Source: Amborella trichopoda
Taxonomy: Eukaryota > Streptophyta > Magnoliopsida > Amborellales > Amborellaceae
DNA: 64,000 bases
Assembly: GCF_000471905.2 (NCBI RefSeq)
Contig: NW_006499883.1
Coordinates: 4,998,549-5,062,548 of the forward strand
Direction of reading: 5' to 3'
In this document: positions 1 through 10,917 of the stretch, in pieces
Layout of the letters: each line of letters starts with the position of its first letter
Position numbering within the stretch: position 1 is the stretch's first letter
Program-made: the position numbers and the translations under genes
The notes under the pieces: generated by a model
The model's input: the letters and a program-made list of their open reading frames with translations, nothing else
What the model was told of the DNA's origin: nothing
Databases searched by the model: none

Positions 1-39
1 ATATATAGCTAGTAAGTTTTTCATTTTATTAAGTCAATA

Positions 40-815
40 ATTATTGGCCTTTATTAAGGTACGGTCCAAAAATATGCAGTATTCACGTGAAGGACCTCAC
101 TCCTTTTTTTTTTTGATTTTTTTTAAGTTTTTGCCCCCGACCGGATGTTTTAAACATCAGACGCCATATTAAATCTTTTTTTTTTTTTGATATTCATAGG
201 TCGGTTGATTCGATGTCAAGACCATCGAACCATGACCGACCTCCATTTTTTAGTCAGTCTGATGTTTCTAATGTTTCTAATATTGCAGCGCAATACTTGG
301 GGAAATCTTATTTGGTTCATGCTAAGGGAGCCATGTTACAAGTACAAATACATCTACAATCTTCATCGGTCTTAATTGGAACATGTTAAGGGAGCCATGT
401 TAACAACTACAAATACATTCTCCAATGGTCTTGATTGATACATATTAAGGGAACCATGTTACTTGTGCTAATATATGTACATTAACGGACACATACCATG
501 TTACTACAAAGGAGTTTTGAAGTTTTTAATATCTGACTGCGTTTAGACCTCACAATGATTCGGACCGACTAAAAAATGTAGGCCGATCTGATGTTCGGAA
601 CATCAAACGGTCTATAAAATTGATGTTCGATATTTTTGACATTAAACTAACCTATGAATATCATAAAATTAAACAAATAAATTTAATATGTGGCCGATGT
701 TTACAACTTCGGACCAAGGCCAAATTTGAAAAAAATCTGGGGACATAAACCTCTGCACAAATATGACATTTTTTTACCACAACATAAATAACGGTCAAAT
801 TTATGCTAATCATGA
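40..815. mobile_element. Long inverted-repeat (fold-back) element FB-1
   Basis: The two halves of this stretch are imperfect inverted copies. Roughly 40-290 pairs with 550-815 (for example TGATATTCATAGG at 188-200 against CCTATGAATATCA at 651-663, and a shared ATTTTTTAGTC core near 245 and 568). The arms are about 250 bp and about 75-80% alike by eye. The middle carries a short tandem repeat. No coding region is seen. I could not define the outer ends or a target duplication, and the element may run off the left edge of the window. It lies just beyond the 3' end of the UGT85 gene. The structure resembles non-autonomous Mutator-type or fold-back transposons, but the superfamily is an inference. 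Confidence 0.65.
323..500. repeat. Degenerate tandem repeat, about 60-bp unit, in the centre of FB-1
   Basis: Units start with TAAGGGAGCCATGTTA at 323 and 387 and with a one-base variant at 446, so the period is about 59-64 bp. The third unit is partial. The repeat lies in the spacer between the two inverted arms of FB-1. Confidence 0.7.
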
Positions 816-963
816 CTTTTTGTGAAAGGTGATGATTGCAATAATATTATCCCTCCCTTCACCATTGGCAACTCATATATTCCTCCCATATTCTGAAGGA
901 CAGCTTGTTCAACCTCATACATGGTCTCCCTACTTCAAATATGCACAACAATAGGGAACAAGA

Positions 964-3900
964 CTAGCTCTCATCCATTGGTTGGCCTTTAAGCAATACT
1001 TCATTCATTAACTTCTCAAAATCAAGGTAAGAAGATCCACCAATTTGCACAGCTCTTTCTGATCCATCCTTCCATTCCATGGCTTTCAGCCTCATCTCCC
1101 TGCTCTTTTCTCCATTCATCAAAGCCTTAACCAGTGCTTCCACCTTCTCTCTATTCACCTCACCTTCTATCTCCATGCCTATCCCCCACTCTTGACAAAT
1201 GTACCTACAATTCATCTGTTGATCAGCAAAAACAGGCCAACAGATCATGGGAACCCCATGGCAAATGCTCTCCATGCAAGAATTCCAACCACAGTGGGTA
1301 AAGAACCCGCCTACTGAAGCATGAGAAAGGACTCGTGCCTGATCGCACCATCGTGCGATGAACCCTCTTTCCTTGGTCTCTCTCGTAAACTCTTCTGACA
1401 AAATTGCTCCTTCACCCTTCACCAGATCCTCTCTGATAATCCATATGAAGGGGGTTAGACAATTAGCAAGACCCCAAGCAAATTCATTGAGTTCTTGAGG
1501 TGTCACAATTGTCATGCTACCAAAGCTCACAAATAAAACAGATCTAGGCTTTTGCTTCTCAAGCCAATCCAAGCATTCACTCTCTTGATTCCATAAGCTC
1601 ATTGATGTGTTCTTCAATTGATCTTTGGATTCGTGATTACTGAACGAGATCAAGGGACCGAGTGCATACATAGGGCACAAAAAGCTGGCTTTCACGGCAT
1701 TGAGAACCTCTTTCTCTAACTCGTAAAATGTATTGAGAATCAGAGCTGAGGACCTTAGAGCCTCTTGACATTCCACTTTGCAATACTGTACAATGAAATC
1801 ATGAAGATTGGTGGTTCTTATGAAGGTGGGTAGGTCTCTAAGACGAATATTTGGCATTCCTGGTATCCAGTCCACGGTTGTGTCAAGGTATCCCTTGTCA
1901 TGGATCAAACTCTCATCTACGTTGTAAACCAAGCAAAACCAGGCATGAGAGATCAAATAACGTTATAACATTCTCTCGCTCTCTACCCTGAAGTGCCCTA
2001 AAACAAAGGTCCCAACCTTACAACGAAAATTAAATAAAACAATTAAAATATGTCCGATGTTGGTAATATTGAATAGAGAGGTAAATTTATTTATTAAAAA
2101 AAAAAAAAAAGGGTACAAAAGACGAGCTATTTGAAAAAATATGGACCTTAACATATTTTCCCTTGTGTACGGACAAGGATTTCCCATTGATTGATGTCAA
2201 GCAGTTTGCTAGATATGCTTGCGATCCTTTTGACGCTCAGGCAGAAATAGCCGACAAGTCGGTGGTTTTCTTAAAATATGACTAAAATGGCATTATAGTA
2301 TTTAAAGAAATAAGTTTATATAAATGCGAGGCTCCAAACAATCAAATTAAAGCGCACCTCAAAACTTTATTAAATAATGTTGTTTCGATATTGAAAAACT
2401 CTCAATTCGATCATCTCACAAGATGTATGGATATGAAAAAAAAAAAGTTTTTCAATTATTGAAAATAGTACATCTTGTAATATATTATCTAGACTATCAA
2501 TTTTGAAGATTTTCACGTGTTCATGAATTTGCTGGATCTATACTATTTTTTAACTTTAAATTTTATTATTAAAATTAAAAATAAATTTTCAGACCATTAT
2601 AAAAATTTATAATATTAAAACAACATATTGAAGCACTATTTAAAAGTGCACCCTATTTTGATTTTTTAGAGCCTTGTACAAACCACACTCATATTTAAAG
2701 GGAACGTACACCACCATTCTAAAAGGCCTTCTAATATCCCGTTGAGGTAGTTTTATGCTAATAACATCTCACCCCACAATTTCTTTCTTTATAATTTAAA
2801 AGCAGCCTGACATTAAAGCAGCCGGACGTTACGGACATAGGACCACCGAAATTGAAACTCAAATAATAACATTGTCGTTTCCAATATTCACATTGAACTA
2901 CCCCAAAACCCACCAAAAACAAATTAAAAAAAAACAAAAATACAGTTTGTTGCTTCCAACAATCAATCGGAGCTAAAACCTGGAAAAAAAAGGAAAAAAA
3001 GGATCTAACTGAAAAATTTCAAAAATTATGTTCAAAATGTATTTATGTAAATTTAACCTAATCCGAACGTAAATTTCTCTAGAAAAACCATGAAGCTCAC
3101 TTTCACCTTTTGCAATATGGGCTAAAATCAGTTGCGGGCCACTTACCATTAAGCATGCTCCAAGTTGTAGAAAAAACAATGGGGTGGGCCATCTACCAAT
3201 GTCTTGAAGACTTCAGGGAGTTCTTCACAGAGTGGTGCTCAATGCCATAAACTCCACATTTATTTTGTCGTGATCCCAAAGAAACAATCGGTGCAATAAA
3301 TCCAGGACATCAGCCCTATAAGCCTGCTCTCTACTAATAAGATGTTCGCTATGGTAATGGCCAACAGGTTCAGGAGTGTTACACAAGAGGTTATCTCTGC
3401 CCCAAACGGCTTTTATTAAGGATAAACAAATCATGGATGGCATTATACTAGCACAAGTACCTAATGGAGATCTTTAGGAATTTTGTGCTTTAGTATTTTT
3501 TGAAATATTATTATTTAAGAGGTATATGGGGCGGTCATTCCACATGATGTTCAGAATTGAAAAAGAAAAAAAAATCTAGGATTTTAGAACCCTAGTTTGG
3601 AGTAAGGAAGAAACCCTAGGTTTCTCCTATTTATTGATTGTGGCATTTTTTTCTTGCTGGTTTTACTGGTTTTTCAAATTTTCCTGCATCACTACTAGAA
3701 AGATTTGGAGGAACCGGAGTGCACAGAGTGAAACACTTTAATGAGGCTCTCTTGGAAAAATGGTGGTGGAGAGCTGCCCTAAGACGAGAGCAACTTTAGA
3801 ATACAGTGCTGTACAGTATGGAAAGGATGACTCTGGTTAGTTCCCAAGGGAGATTCCTAATGGAGCCTCAGGCTCAGTGGTGTGGAAAGGGATCAACAAT

Positions 3901-6900
3901 GTTGTAAACATTTTCATTCCTTACAGTAGGATCTCTATCGGAGATGGGGCAAGAACAAAATTCTGGACTTGTTAATGGATAGGGGACTGCCCTCTCTATT
4001 CAGTTCCAGGAACTTACCTAAAGGTCGTCAACAAAATAACTTCTTTAAAGGATGTCGTAACGGTAGAAGCAAGTAGGGTAGTTTGGGATGTAAACCCAAG
4101 ACATAGAGGAGTGGACATAGTGGTAGAGCAACAGTTTTTTAACCATAAATAGTACGCTCTATCACCATTTCTACTGCCTAGGCAAGGAGGATAGGTTTGT
4201 GTGGGAGCTAAGCCTGCATGATAACTTCTTAATGAGGTCCTTATACACTCATATAAGCCGAGATAGATACTTCAATACAAAACCTGAAGTAACTAGCATC
4301 GGGTCTCTCAAAATTATTCACATGGTAAGATCCTTTCTATGGTTGCTTGGGCCAGATAAGAACCCTCTGTTGAACAATTACACAAAAGGGGAATGATCCT
4401 TGCAAATGTTTGACTCCTTTGTAAGGCAGAGACTAATGCCTACTTATATCTCTGTCTGTTTTTTAGGAGACTTTGGGAATGGCAGATGGGAAACACTAAT
4501 TGGGATTAAGTTAGGCCGCCATCGGTGCACCGCTTGGTTGATAACTTATAGTATTCCCTTTCACTACAAAGGGCATAATGTTTTGTGGCCTATGAGTGAC
4601 AACTATATGCTGGCATCTATTAATTTTTAAGGAAGGAGTCAAGATGCATAAGACTTGCAAGCTACTATGATGACCACTATTAGTGCGCTGAGTGCAGGAG
4701 GAATTTAAAGAGGTATCAAAGGTGTTTTTTCTCAACAACTACGAAGATATACTCTTTCTCAAGGGACCAGGACTAGGGCTTTGAAAACATTGTTGTGGCG
4801 CTCACTACTAGAGGAGTGAGTTAAACTGAATTTTGATGGTCGTATTAGAAATGATGCAAGAGGGCATGGTTTGGGGCACTTCTAAGGGATAGCAGTGGAA
4901 AGGTGATTTGGTCCTACCAAGGACTGCTGCACCCCTATGAAGCTAATGAATCCAAATTATGGGCTATTAAACGTGGTGTAGACAGGTTACAAAAGCACCA
5001 TAATCAAGTGATTATGACTCTACTAATGTGATTAGCCAGTGCCAAAAAATCCATCTAACCCCTTGGATATGGGCCGATATGACGGACGAGATGTAATTTT
5101 TACTTCAAAAGACGGTGAAGGTGGTCATCTTCAGCCATATCAATAGAGAAGGAAACCATACACTTTGGTGAAGAAGGCCATACTGCCTTATTCTTATTCA
5201 CCTACTCTGATCTTTCTTTATCTTTTCTTTTTCCTTTTATTTTTCTTTTCCTCTTGCTTATATGCAATTCAATTTCTCAAGCTTTATTTAACATTAAAAA
5301 AAAAAAAATCTTGACATTCTTTTTTTTTCTTTTTTTCTTTAAACTTGTTCGTAGAAAAGACGCCCATCAACTGTATAAGTTTAGATTAGACAATTTGCAG
5401 TATTTGTTACCACGATGGGCAAAAGATGATAATATCAATGTACACAATCCCATAAAAAATACAAATATTAAAAGATATGATGAAGATATTTAATACTTAA
5501 AGGCTGAGCTTTTTATATGCCACTACGTATAGGGAATTCATAGATGTCACCTATCTCCTAGGCAGCTGATCTGAATGGATGGTTAAGATTGCCTCAATCA
5601 TAATGTCATATCTAAATGTTATTTTATTTATTATTATTTTTACACATATAGCGTAACACCTAAAAAATATATATATAAAAAATTCAATATAAAATAAAAA
5701 GATAAAAGTACCCCTGATTCATGTTCACATGAATGGTAATAAAAAAAAAAAAAAAAATACTAAAAATAATATACTCGGAGATATCTCATCTAGATCAAAT
5801 GGTCAAAAGGCTCGCTTATGACACTGGCTAAAGCTATCCGGTGCATCTATTAAGAATAATTGACCGGGAGAGAGTGGTATATATGGATGCCCTAGACGAG
5901 AATGCTTTCCCATATTTAAACAAGGCTTTCTTTGCTATGATGTTGCATCCTGGAAGTAAAGATCATTTTGATCGACAAGCAAACATGTGACCTATCTTAA
6001 AACCACAAATGAGTAGAATTACAACCTAACATGATGGAAATATGAGATAGTTTTGCAAGCATGAGATGTGAAAATCCCCATATCTATTTCAAAAGGAAAA
6101 TTGCGGGCTGGATCGCATTTCTACATATGTGGACCAAAGAATGTAAAACATCTTCTTAAAGATGGATGCAAGGTATGACATTTAAAATCAACAGAAACTA
6201 ACGGCTCAAATGTTTTCTTATTAGAATTATTATTTTTAGTTTTTTAAATTTATTTATTTTTTCATATTCACTGTCTCCATGTGAAAGATTACTTGTTGCT
6301 AAAAATAAAGTCTTAAAATCTATCTTAAAAATTTTTTTATTAAGAGGCCCGCATTTCTACGTATGCAGGCTTGACCAAGTCCATATAAAAAAGCATAGTT
6401 TATTATATTTCAACAGCTGTCGTCCGCACCTATTGGTGTGAAATAAAAATTTTCATATAAGCTTCAATTATCCTCCTGACGTGGTTCCTATTGGATAGAA
6501 AATTGTGGCCGACATAGCTGATGGTATGGAAAATGTTATCACAGACTTTAATATTCATTCCAACGGAAAAATGGTCATTGTTTATCAATAACTTAAAACT
6601 GGCACTTCCAAAACCAACACAATCAAAATAGCAACCCTGAATGCACGATACAAATTTTTGAACCAGTCTTTGACTTTTTATTTTGTTTACTAAGGGAGAG
6701 GGAGAGAGATTATGTTGGAAGAGAAAAGCCTGTGTTTGATCTTAGTTTTCAATTTTCATTTTGTTTGAGATATAGAGAGAGAGATTTTTGTTTTTTTGGA
6801 ACAATTAACAGTAGTTTTCATTAAAAAAGAGCAAAACCTCCAAAGTACAAAGAGAGGGGTTATGTTGGAAGAAATACAGATTTGTTTTTAAACACTTTTC

Positions 6901-7415
6901 ATTAGAGAGAGAGAGAGAGATAAACCTTTGAAAGGGATGATTCCCCTTTGGATGAGATCCGGAATTTGCAGGTAACCCCAACAGCTACTAGCACTGTTTG
7001 TGATCAAAGAAGCCCTAGGCACCCCTATCTCATCTGCAACCACCTTACTAAAATTAAGCACCCACTCCGATACTATACATCTCACCTTCGGAATCCCCGC
7101 GGTTTGATTAAGCTTCAAAACAAGTTCCCTGAAAGGATTCAACCAGTACTTTCTACTTGCATCTAAGAGGGTTGCAAGATCTGAAACCCTGTCGAATTCG
7201 GGGGCCAAGCCATCAGCTATTGATTCCATCCTAAAGTCTTCAAACCCATTCGAGAACTGGGTTCCATGAAACAGAGCAAGGCGGTCTTTCACAAACTCTG
7301 TGTTGACAAAGGTTATGTAGAAGCCTCTTGAGTGCAGTAGCTTCGCCAGTTGCATCATGGGGTTTATGTGGCCTTGCGCTGGAAATGGTAGGCACACTGC
7401 ATGTGGCTTATGCAT
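964..7415 (-). CDS. UGT85-like UDP-glycosyltransferase, two exons (7415-6926 and 1916-964)
   Basis: A family-1 plant glycosyltransferase, which moves a sugar (usually glucose from UDP-glucose) onto a small-molecule acceptor in the cytosol. The splice is supported directly: exon 1 ends AAAG before GTTTAT (6925-6924), and exon 2 starts at 1916 after TACAACGTAG. Joining gives ...IIPFK-DESLIHDKGYLDT..., the conserved phase-1 intron site of UGT85 genes. The product is 480 residues, normal for the family. Visible features are the N-terminal PAQGHINP loop with catalytic-type His16, the WIPGM segment after the junction, and a full PSPG donor box at residues 353-396 (starting WCDQ, with THCGWNS, ending DQQ). 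Trp in HCGW and the final Gln favour UDP-glucose. Odd: the usual catalytic Asp in the SDG motif is Glu117 (SEW). No in-frame stop was found. The acceptor cannot be predicted. Confidence 0.93.
2311..2690 (-). mobile_element. MITE-A copy 1 (in UGT85 intron)
   Basis: A 380-bp element whose ends are inverted copies: GGCTCCAAACAATCAAATTA at the left against the complement of a closely related sequence ending in ACCACACTC at the right. The inner part shares blocks such as GATCATCTC, a run around ACATCTTG, and GATCTACTTG-like segments with five other copies in the window. It is inverted relative to copies 2-4. The family has no coding capacity. Its superfamily is not assigned. Confidence 0.75.
3195..5300 (+). 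pseudogene. LINE reverse transcriptase relic, antisense inside the UGT85 intron
   Basis: Decayed non-LTR retrotransposon pol in several frames with many stops. In order: an RT start region (3200-3440) with pieces resembling LIPKK, ISL, MANR and QIMDGI; then, after a loss of the middle RT including the YADD box, the thumb and zinc-binding region (3700-4400, pieces resembling FNEALLEKWWWR, VVWKGI, GDGARTKFW and DRFVWE); then an RNase H domain (4810-5190, LNFDG, KLWAIKRGVDRL and INREGNH). An A-run at 5297-5308 may be the remnant poly(A) tail. It is antisense to the host gene and the same general type as the LINE at the right end of the window. Not functional. Confidence 0.82.
6094..6385 (+). repeat. 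MITE-B copy 1 (in UGT85 intron)
   Basis: A stretch of about 290 bp that recurs in reverse complement at 50740-51030. Near each end lies a short direct repeat, GCATTTCTACATATG at the left and GCATTTCTACGTATG at the right. Between them is an AT-rich centre with shared blocks around CATGTGAAAGATTAC and TAACGGTCCAAATG-like segments. Because the flanking repeats are direct rather than inverted, this is not an obvious TIR transposon. The class is unknown. Confidence 0.65.
6904..6921 (-). repeat. (TC)n microsatellite just inside the intron at the splice donor
   Basis: In transcript sense a run of about nine TC units starts only a few bases after the exon 1 donor GTTTAT. It is complementary to the GA run in the presumed 5' leader on the other side of exon 1. 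Confidence 0.8.
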
Positions 7416-7419
7416 GCCT

Positions 7420-7445
7420 GTCTCTCTCTCTCTCTCTCTCTCTCT
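7420..7445 (-). repeat. (GA)n microsatellite in the UGT85 5' leader
   Basis: In transcript sense, about 13 GA units end a few bases before the ATG at 7415. GA runs are common in plant 5' leaders. If the TATA box upstream is real, the run lies at or just after the transcription start. Confidence 0.75.
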
Positions 7446-7465
7446 GCAACCTGCAATGGATGTTG

Positions 7466-7471
7466 TTTATA
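7466..7471 (-). promoter_or_regulatory. Candidate TATA box of the UGT85 gene
   Basis: TATAAA in the context GAGCTATAAACAAC, about 50 nt before the ATG. A start site about 30 nt downstream would fall within the GA repeat. No experimental start is known, so this is inference from position and sequence. Confidence 0.5.
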
Positions 7472-7527
7472 GCTCACAGTGTAGCGTTCAAAACAGGCGG
7501 CGCTATCAAAATATCTTTTTTGAATAA

Positions 7528-7914
7528 GGGTGAGGTTTGTATAAGGCCGAGGCTTAATCGATTAAAGTAAGACGTACTTTCAAATAGTGCCGAATCGTGT
7601 TGTTTTAGAACTAAAAATCTTTAAGATAACCTGTAAATTTATTTTTACTTTTAATTATAAAATTTAAAAATTAAAAAATAATGTAAATTGAGTAGATATA
7701 TAGGTATTTGAAAATCTTGAAAATTGAAAGTCTGGATAATATATTACAGGATGTATTATTTTTTATATTTAAAATCTATTTTTTGTTATATCCGTACATC
7801 TTGAGATCCAGATGATGAAATTGAAAGGTCTTTTACGATCGAAACAACCCTGTTTTTAATAAATTTTTGAGATACCCTTTAATTTGATTTAATTTGATTG
7901 TTTAGGCCTCACCC
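7528..7914 (+). mobile_element. MITE-A copy 2 (UGT85 proximal promoter)
   Basis: A 387-bp element beginning GGGTGAGG and ending CCTCACCC, with inner inverted segments (GGCTTAATCGATTAAAG against CTTTAATTTGATTTAATTTG). It shares its interior with the other MITE-A copies, including CTTGAGATCCAGATGATG near the right end. Its near edge is 113 bp upstream of the UGT85 start codon, so it occupies the proximal promoter. Flanks TTGAATAA and TTACATAA match at 6 of 8 positions, a possible decayed 8-bp target duplication. Sequence 7915-8413 beyond it holds no gene that I can see. Confidence 0.78.
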
Positions 7915-8422
7915 TTACATAAATTTTTCCTTTTTAACTTTTTGCTTTTAGATAATGAAAGCAGGCTCTCTTTGCTTTTTCTTTTTTTAAAATAACTATT
8001 GGGCCTATGCAGCTATAGACAAAAGCAATGAAGCTGGGTCAACTGCCGTTTCAATAAGCGTTGCACTCACCTTTTTTCAATGGTATGGACCGGAAAAATT
8101 TGTCCGTTGTGACTTTGATTAATGTTTAATCCTATGGTTCAGAAACGTAAAGCCTCTATTGTTGGTGCTTCTATATTTGTATTAAATTGGAATAGCATGC
8201 GTAAACATTAAAAAAAGGGCCCTCAAAACAATTTGGACAATTTGAATATTGTATAATAGAACTTTCTTACTAGTTTTAATACTTTGAAATATCTATACAT
8301 AGTAGTGCCTTCCATAAAAATACAAATTTATGAAATATAGGGGGAGAAAAACCTTGGGAAGGAAATGCTATTCAAAATTTGTATCAATAAAATGAAAGTA
8401 TGCAACAAGTTCATTTATTTTA

Positions 8423-9076
8423 GAAAAAATACGTCTTTATCTCCTATTTTTAACTTCTATATCTCATGAGATCCAAAAATTGAAAATACTACTTGTAAGC
8501 AAAAAGTCTCTATCTTTTATATATTACAACTTCCTGGATCCTTTTGATCATAAATTTTTGACCCAAACAAATACTAAAATGACACCCTATTCAAACTCCA
8601 TCGCTTTCTCTAATACTCCATCTCTCGTTTTTTCGTTTCTCAGTGAGTTTACCAGCCAAGGGGTTTAGCTTGAGCTCGAACACGAGCACTTCTTCTTATG
8701 TGAGAGAGAGAGTTGGAATTTGGGTTTTAGAGGGAGATGGAGTTTTGGAGAGAGAAAGAGAGATGTAGTTTGAGTTTTAGGGAGAGAGATGGAGTTGAGA
8801 GAGAGAGAGAAACGATGATGTCAGAGAGAGATGAAGTTTGGATTTTAGAGAGAGATAGAGTTTTGAGATAGAGAGAGACGATGATGTGAGAGAGATGGAG
8901 TTTTAGAGAGAGAGATAGTCATTTCATAAGTTGTTGAGGTCAATAATACATGGTCAAAATGGTTTAAGGGGTTGAAAATAGAAAATATAGAGTTTGTTTA
9001 CTTACAAATAATATTTTCAATTTTTTATTGTGATGAGATATGAAAGTTAAAATAAAAAATACTAAAATATTTTCCC
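8423..9076. mobile_element. Mutator-type fold-back element FB-2 with perfect 9-bp target duplication
   Basis: A 654-bp element whose arms (about 8423-8640 and 8930-9076) are inverted copies, for example a shared block around TATCTCAT then AAAATTGAAAATA then TTGTAAG. The tips are GAAAAAATAC and GGGAAAATAT. It is flanked on both sides by TTTATTTTA (8414-8422 and 9077-9085), a perfect 9-bp direct duplication as made by Mutator-superfamily transposases. The core (about 8700-8925) is a purine-rich, GAGA-bearing repeat and does not encode a protein. Confidence 0.88.
8700..8925. repeat. Purine-rich tandem repeat in the core of FB-2
   Basis: Irregular repeats built from GAGAGAGATGGAGTTTT-like units of roughly 25-50 bp, with ACGATGATGT variants, almost free of C on the plus strand. 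The region lies between the inverted arms of FB-2. Confidence 0.7.
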
Positions 9077-9085
9077 TTTATTTTA

Positions 9086-9569
9086 ATGTAAGAAGCCCAA
9101 AGTTGCAACATTGCACAATTTTACGACACTATATTTGCAGGTAGAAATATAGTGGCACTATGGTTAATACACACATATTTTGTGCCTTTGGTTCAAGATA
9201 AGGTACAGATCTTCCGAAGTATAAAATGTTAAGCTCTTTCCTTGGGCTATCTATATAGTTAGCAAATGTTCTGTTCACTTAGCCTAGCTACCATTTAAAT
9301 AAGAAATGAAGAGAAAACCATGTAGAAGGAAGATGGTGGAACAATAATAATAAGGAAAACATTTGGTCTGCCGGAGGGTGGATTGAAATACGGATGGGTT
9401 TCTATTAGTCAGATGTACACATGCGCCCCCTCTAAAATTATCTTAAAGATGAATTTGTTATTTAAAATTTTTGAGATTCATCATCTAAGCCAAGTTGATC
9501 ATACATATGAAAAAAAATCAAATAAATAAATAAATAAATCAAATAAATACCTTTATGCTTGCCCTCTAA
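9086..9569. other. Non-coding interval
   Basis: AT-rich sequence with short AATA repeats (9518-9546). I see no gene, RNA or clear mobile element in it. Confidence 0.5.
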
Positions 9570-9719
9570 TAGAGAGAGTGAAAGAGACTCTTTTTTGTGT
9601 GTTTTTCTTTTTGTGCTCGGGTGGTGCATGGTAGAGGATTTGTGTTTTTTTATTTCTCTCTCCAAAACGTGGTTATTTTGCTGGTTATTATTGCCGATAA
9701 ATTTTTCGACCGCATGAAG

Positions 9720-9731
9720 TGGTATCGGAGC
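9720..9731 (+). promoter_or_regulatory. Primer-binding site of the short LTR relic
   Basis: TGGTATCGGAGC differs from the canonical initiator-Met tRNA complement by one base. It sits 5 nt after the CA end of the 5' LTR remnant. Confidence 0.65.
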
Positions 9732-10744
9732 TTCATTCAAATCTTGTGGATTATGGTGTTCATCGATAGACATCATAGCTCGTGGACATCTTTGGTGGGT
9801 ATCTGAAATGAGCTCAGTGAAAATGAGACCTCTGACATATAGATATAAAAAATCTGAGAAGGCAAGAAGAGGAATTCACCCAGCCCTGACACACTATTAT
9901 GATGGCAGTGAATCTGATTATTTTGTGTCCCATTCTATGTGAATGCTCCGTATCGAGAGCCTCGTGGTCATGAGAGGTATCTACTAAGGTTTGATGAAGA
10001 TCTAGTTGAAGGTGAAAAAGAAGTAGGTTTAGATATTCAATTGGAATCATCATTCCTTGATGCCATGTATGACCCATTATTTATGAAAGTCCGATATTTG
10101 ATGAAGAACAAGACAAAAGGAGAGAAATTGGCATTGAGACAGTAAAGATATCTAACTTTCTCATCAATGGAGAGATGAATAAGTAAAATAACGACCCGAA
10201 CCTAGAAGAGATCGAGCCTATGAAAATACTTGACAAAAAAAAAAAGACGGACTGAAAGGAGAAATGATAAGTGAATTTAGTTCTTTCATTGATAGCGCTC
10301 ATCTCGAAAATGCTCCCTAATCGTGTTGTAGGGCTGAGCATAAACAATTTCTATGGATATACAACTCATACCTCAAGGGTTTCTCAATTTCAGTGTACTA
10401 TCATTGTGTTTTGATTAGTACAGTAACCCACAAGTTCTAGGATCATGTTTATAATATTTGGGTCAAAGAAGGTTGCGCGACTAATACAAATTTAATCTTA
10501 ACGCATTTTAAAACTCGAATACAGGTTTTTTCCAATCAAAGAAGAATGATGCAGATTAAGATCTGGTTTCTACAAAATTTTAATTTTATATTTGTTAATT
10601 TTGTTTTAAAAAATATCAGTAGACTTTTAATTTTTTTTTTTAGGATTAATGGTTAAAAATAGGATTTTTAGGTTAGTTTGATAAAAATCAAAATTTTTTA
10701 GCACGTTTTGTTTTTTAAGATAATAACCGTTCATTTTTTTAAGG

Positions 10745-10917
10745 AAAGATAAGTCTTTCTTTAAGTTTGTTTTTCTTTATTTATTTATGAGCCTTTTAAG
10801 AAAAGATAGGTCTTTCTTTAGGTCTATTTTTCTTTATTTATTTATGAGCCTTTTTAAAAAAGATAGGTCTTTTCTTTAGGTCTATTTGTCTTTATTTATT
10901 TATGAGCCTTTTAAGAA
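10745..10917 (+). repeat. Three tandem 58-bp units in the presumed 3' LTR
   Basis: Each unit contains AAGATARGTCTTTCTTTA followed by a T-rich part and TATTTATTTATGAGCC. The units start near 10745, 10803 and 10861. Confidence 0.78.

Larger units (their letters stand above)
1917..6925 (-). other. UGT85 intron, 5009 bp, phase 1, swollen by transposon insertions
   Basis: It has GT-AG borders with a T-rich stretch before the acceptor. UGT85 introns usually occupy the same site but are usually much shorter. This one contains a MITE-A copy (2311-2690), an antisense LINE relic (about 3195-5300) and a dispersed repeat (about 6094-6385). The stretches 1917-2310, 2691-3190, 5310-6090 and 6390-6900 are AT-rich, with A-runs and T-runs and no coding content that I recognise. 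Confidence 0.88.

Noticed and set aside
1963..2187. 74-codon minus-strand frame next to UGT85 exon 2
   Set aside because: It lies in the intron, has no family resemblance, and the splice at 1917 explains the exon border.
4199..4396. 65-codon plus-strand frame in the UGT85 intron as a separate gene
   Set aside because: It is the zinc-binding part of the decayed LINE.
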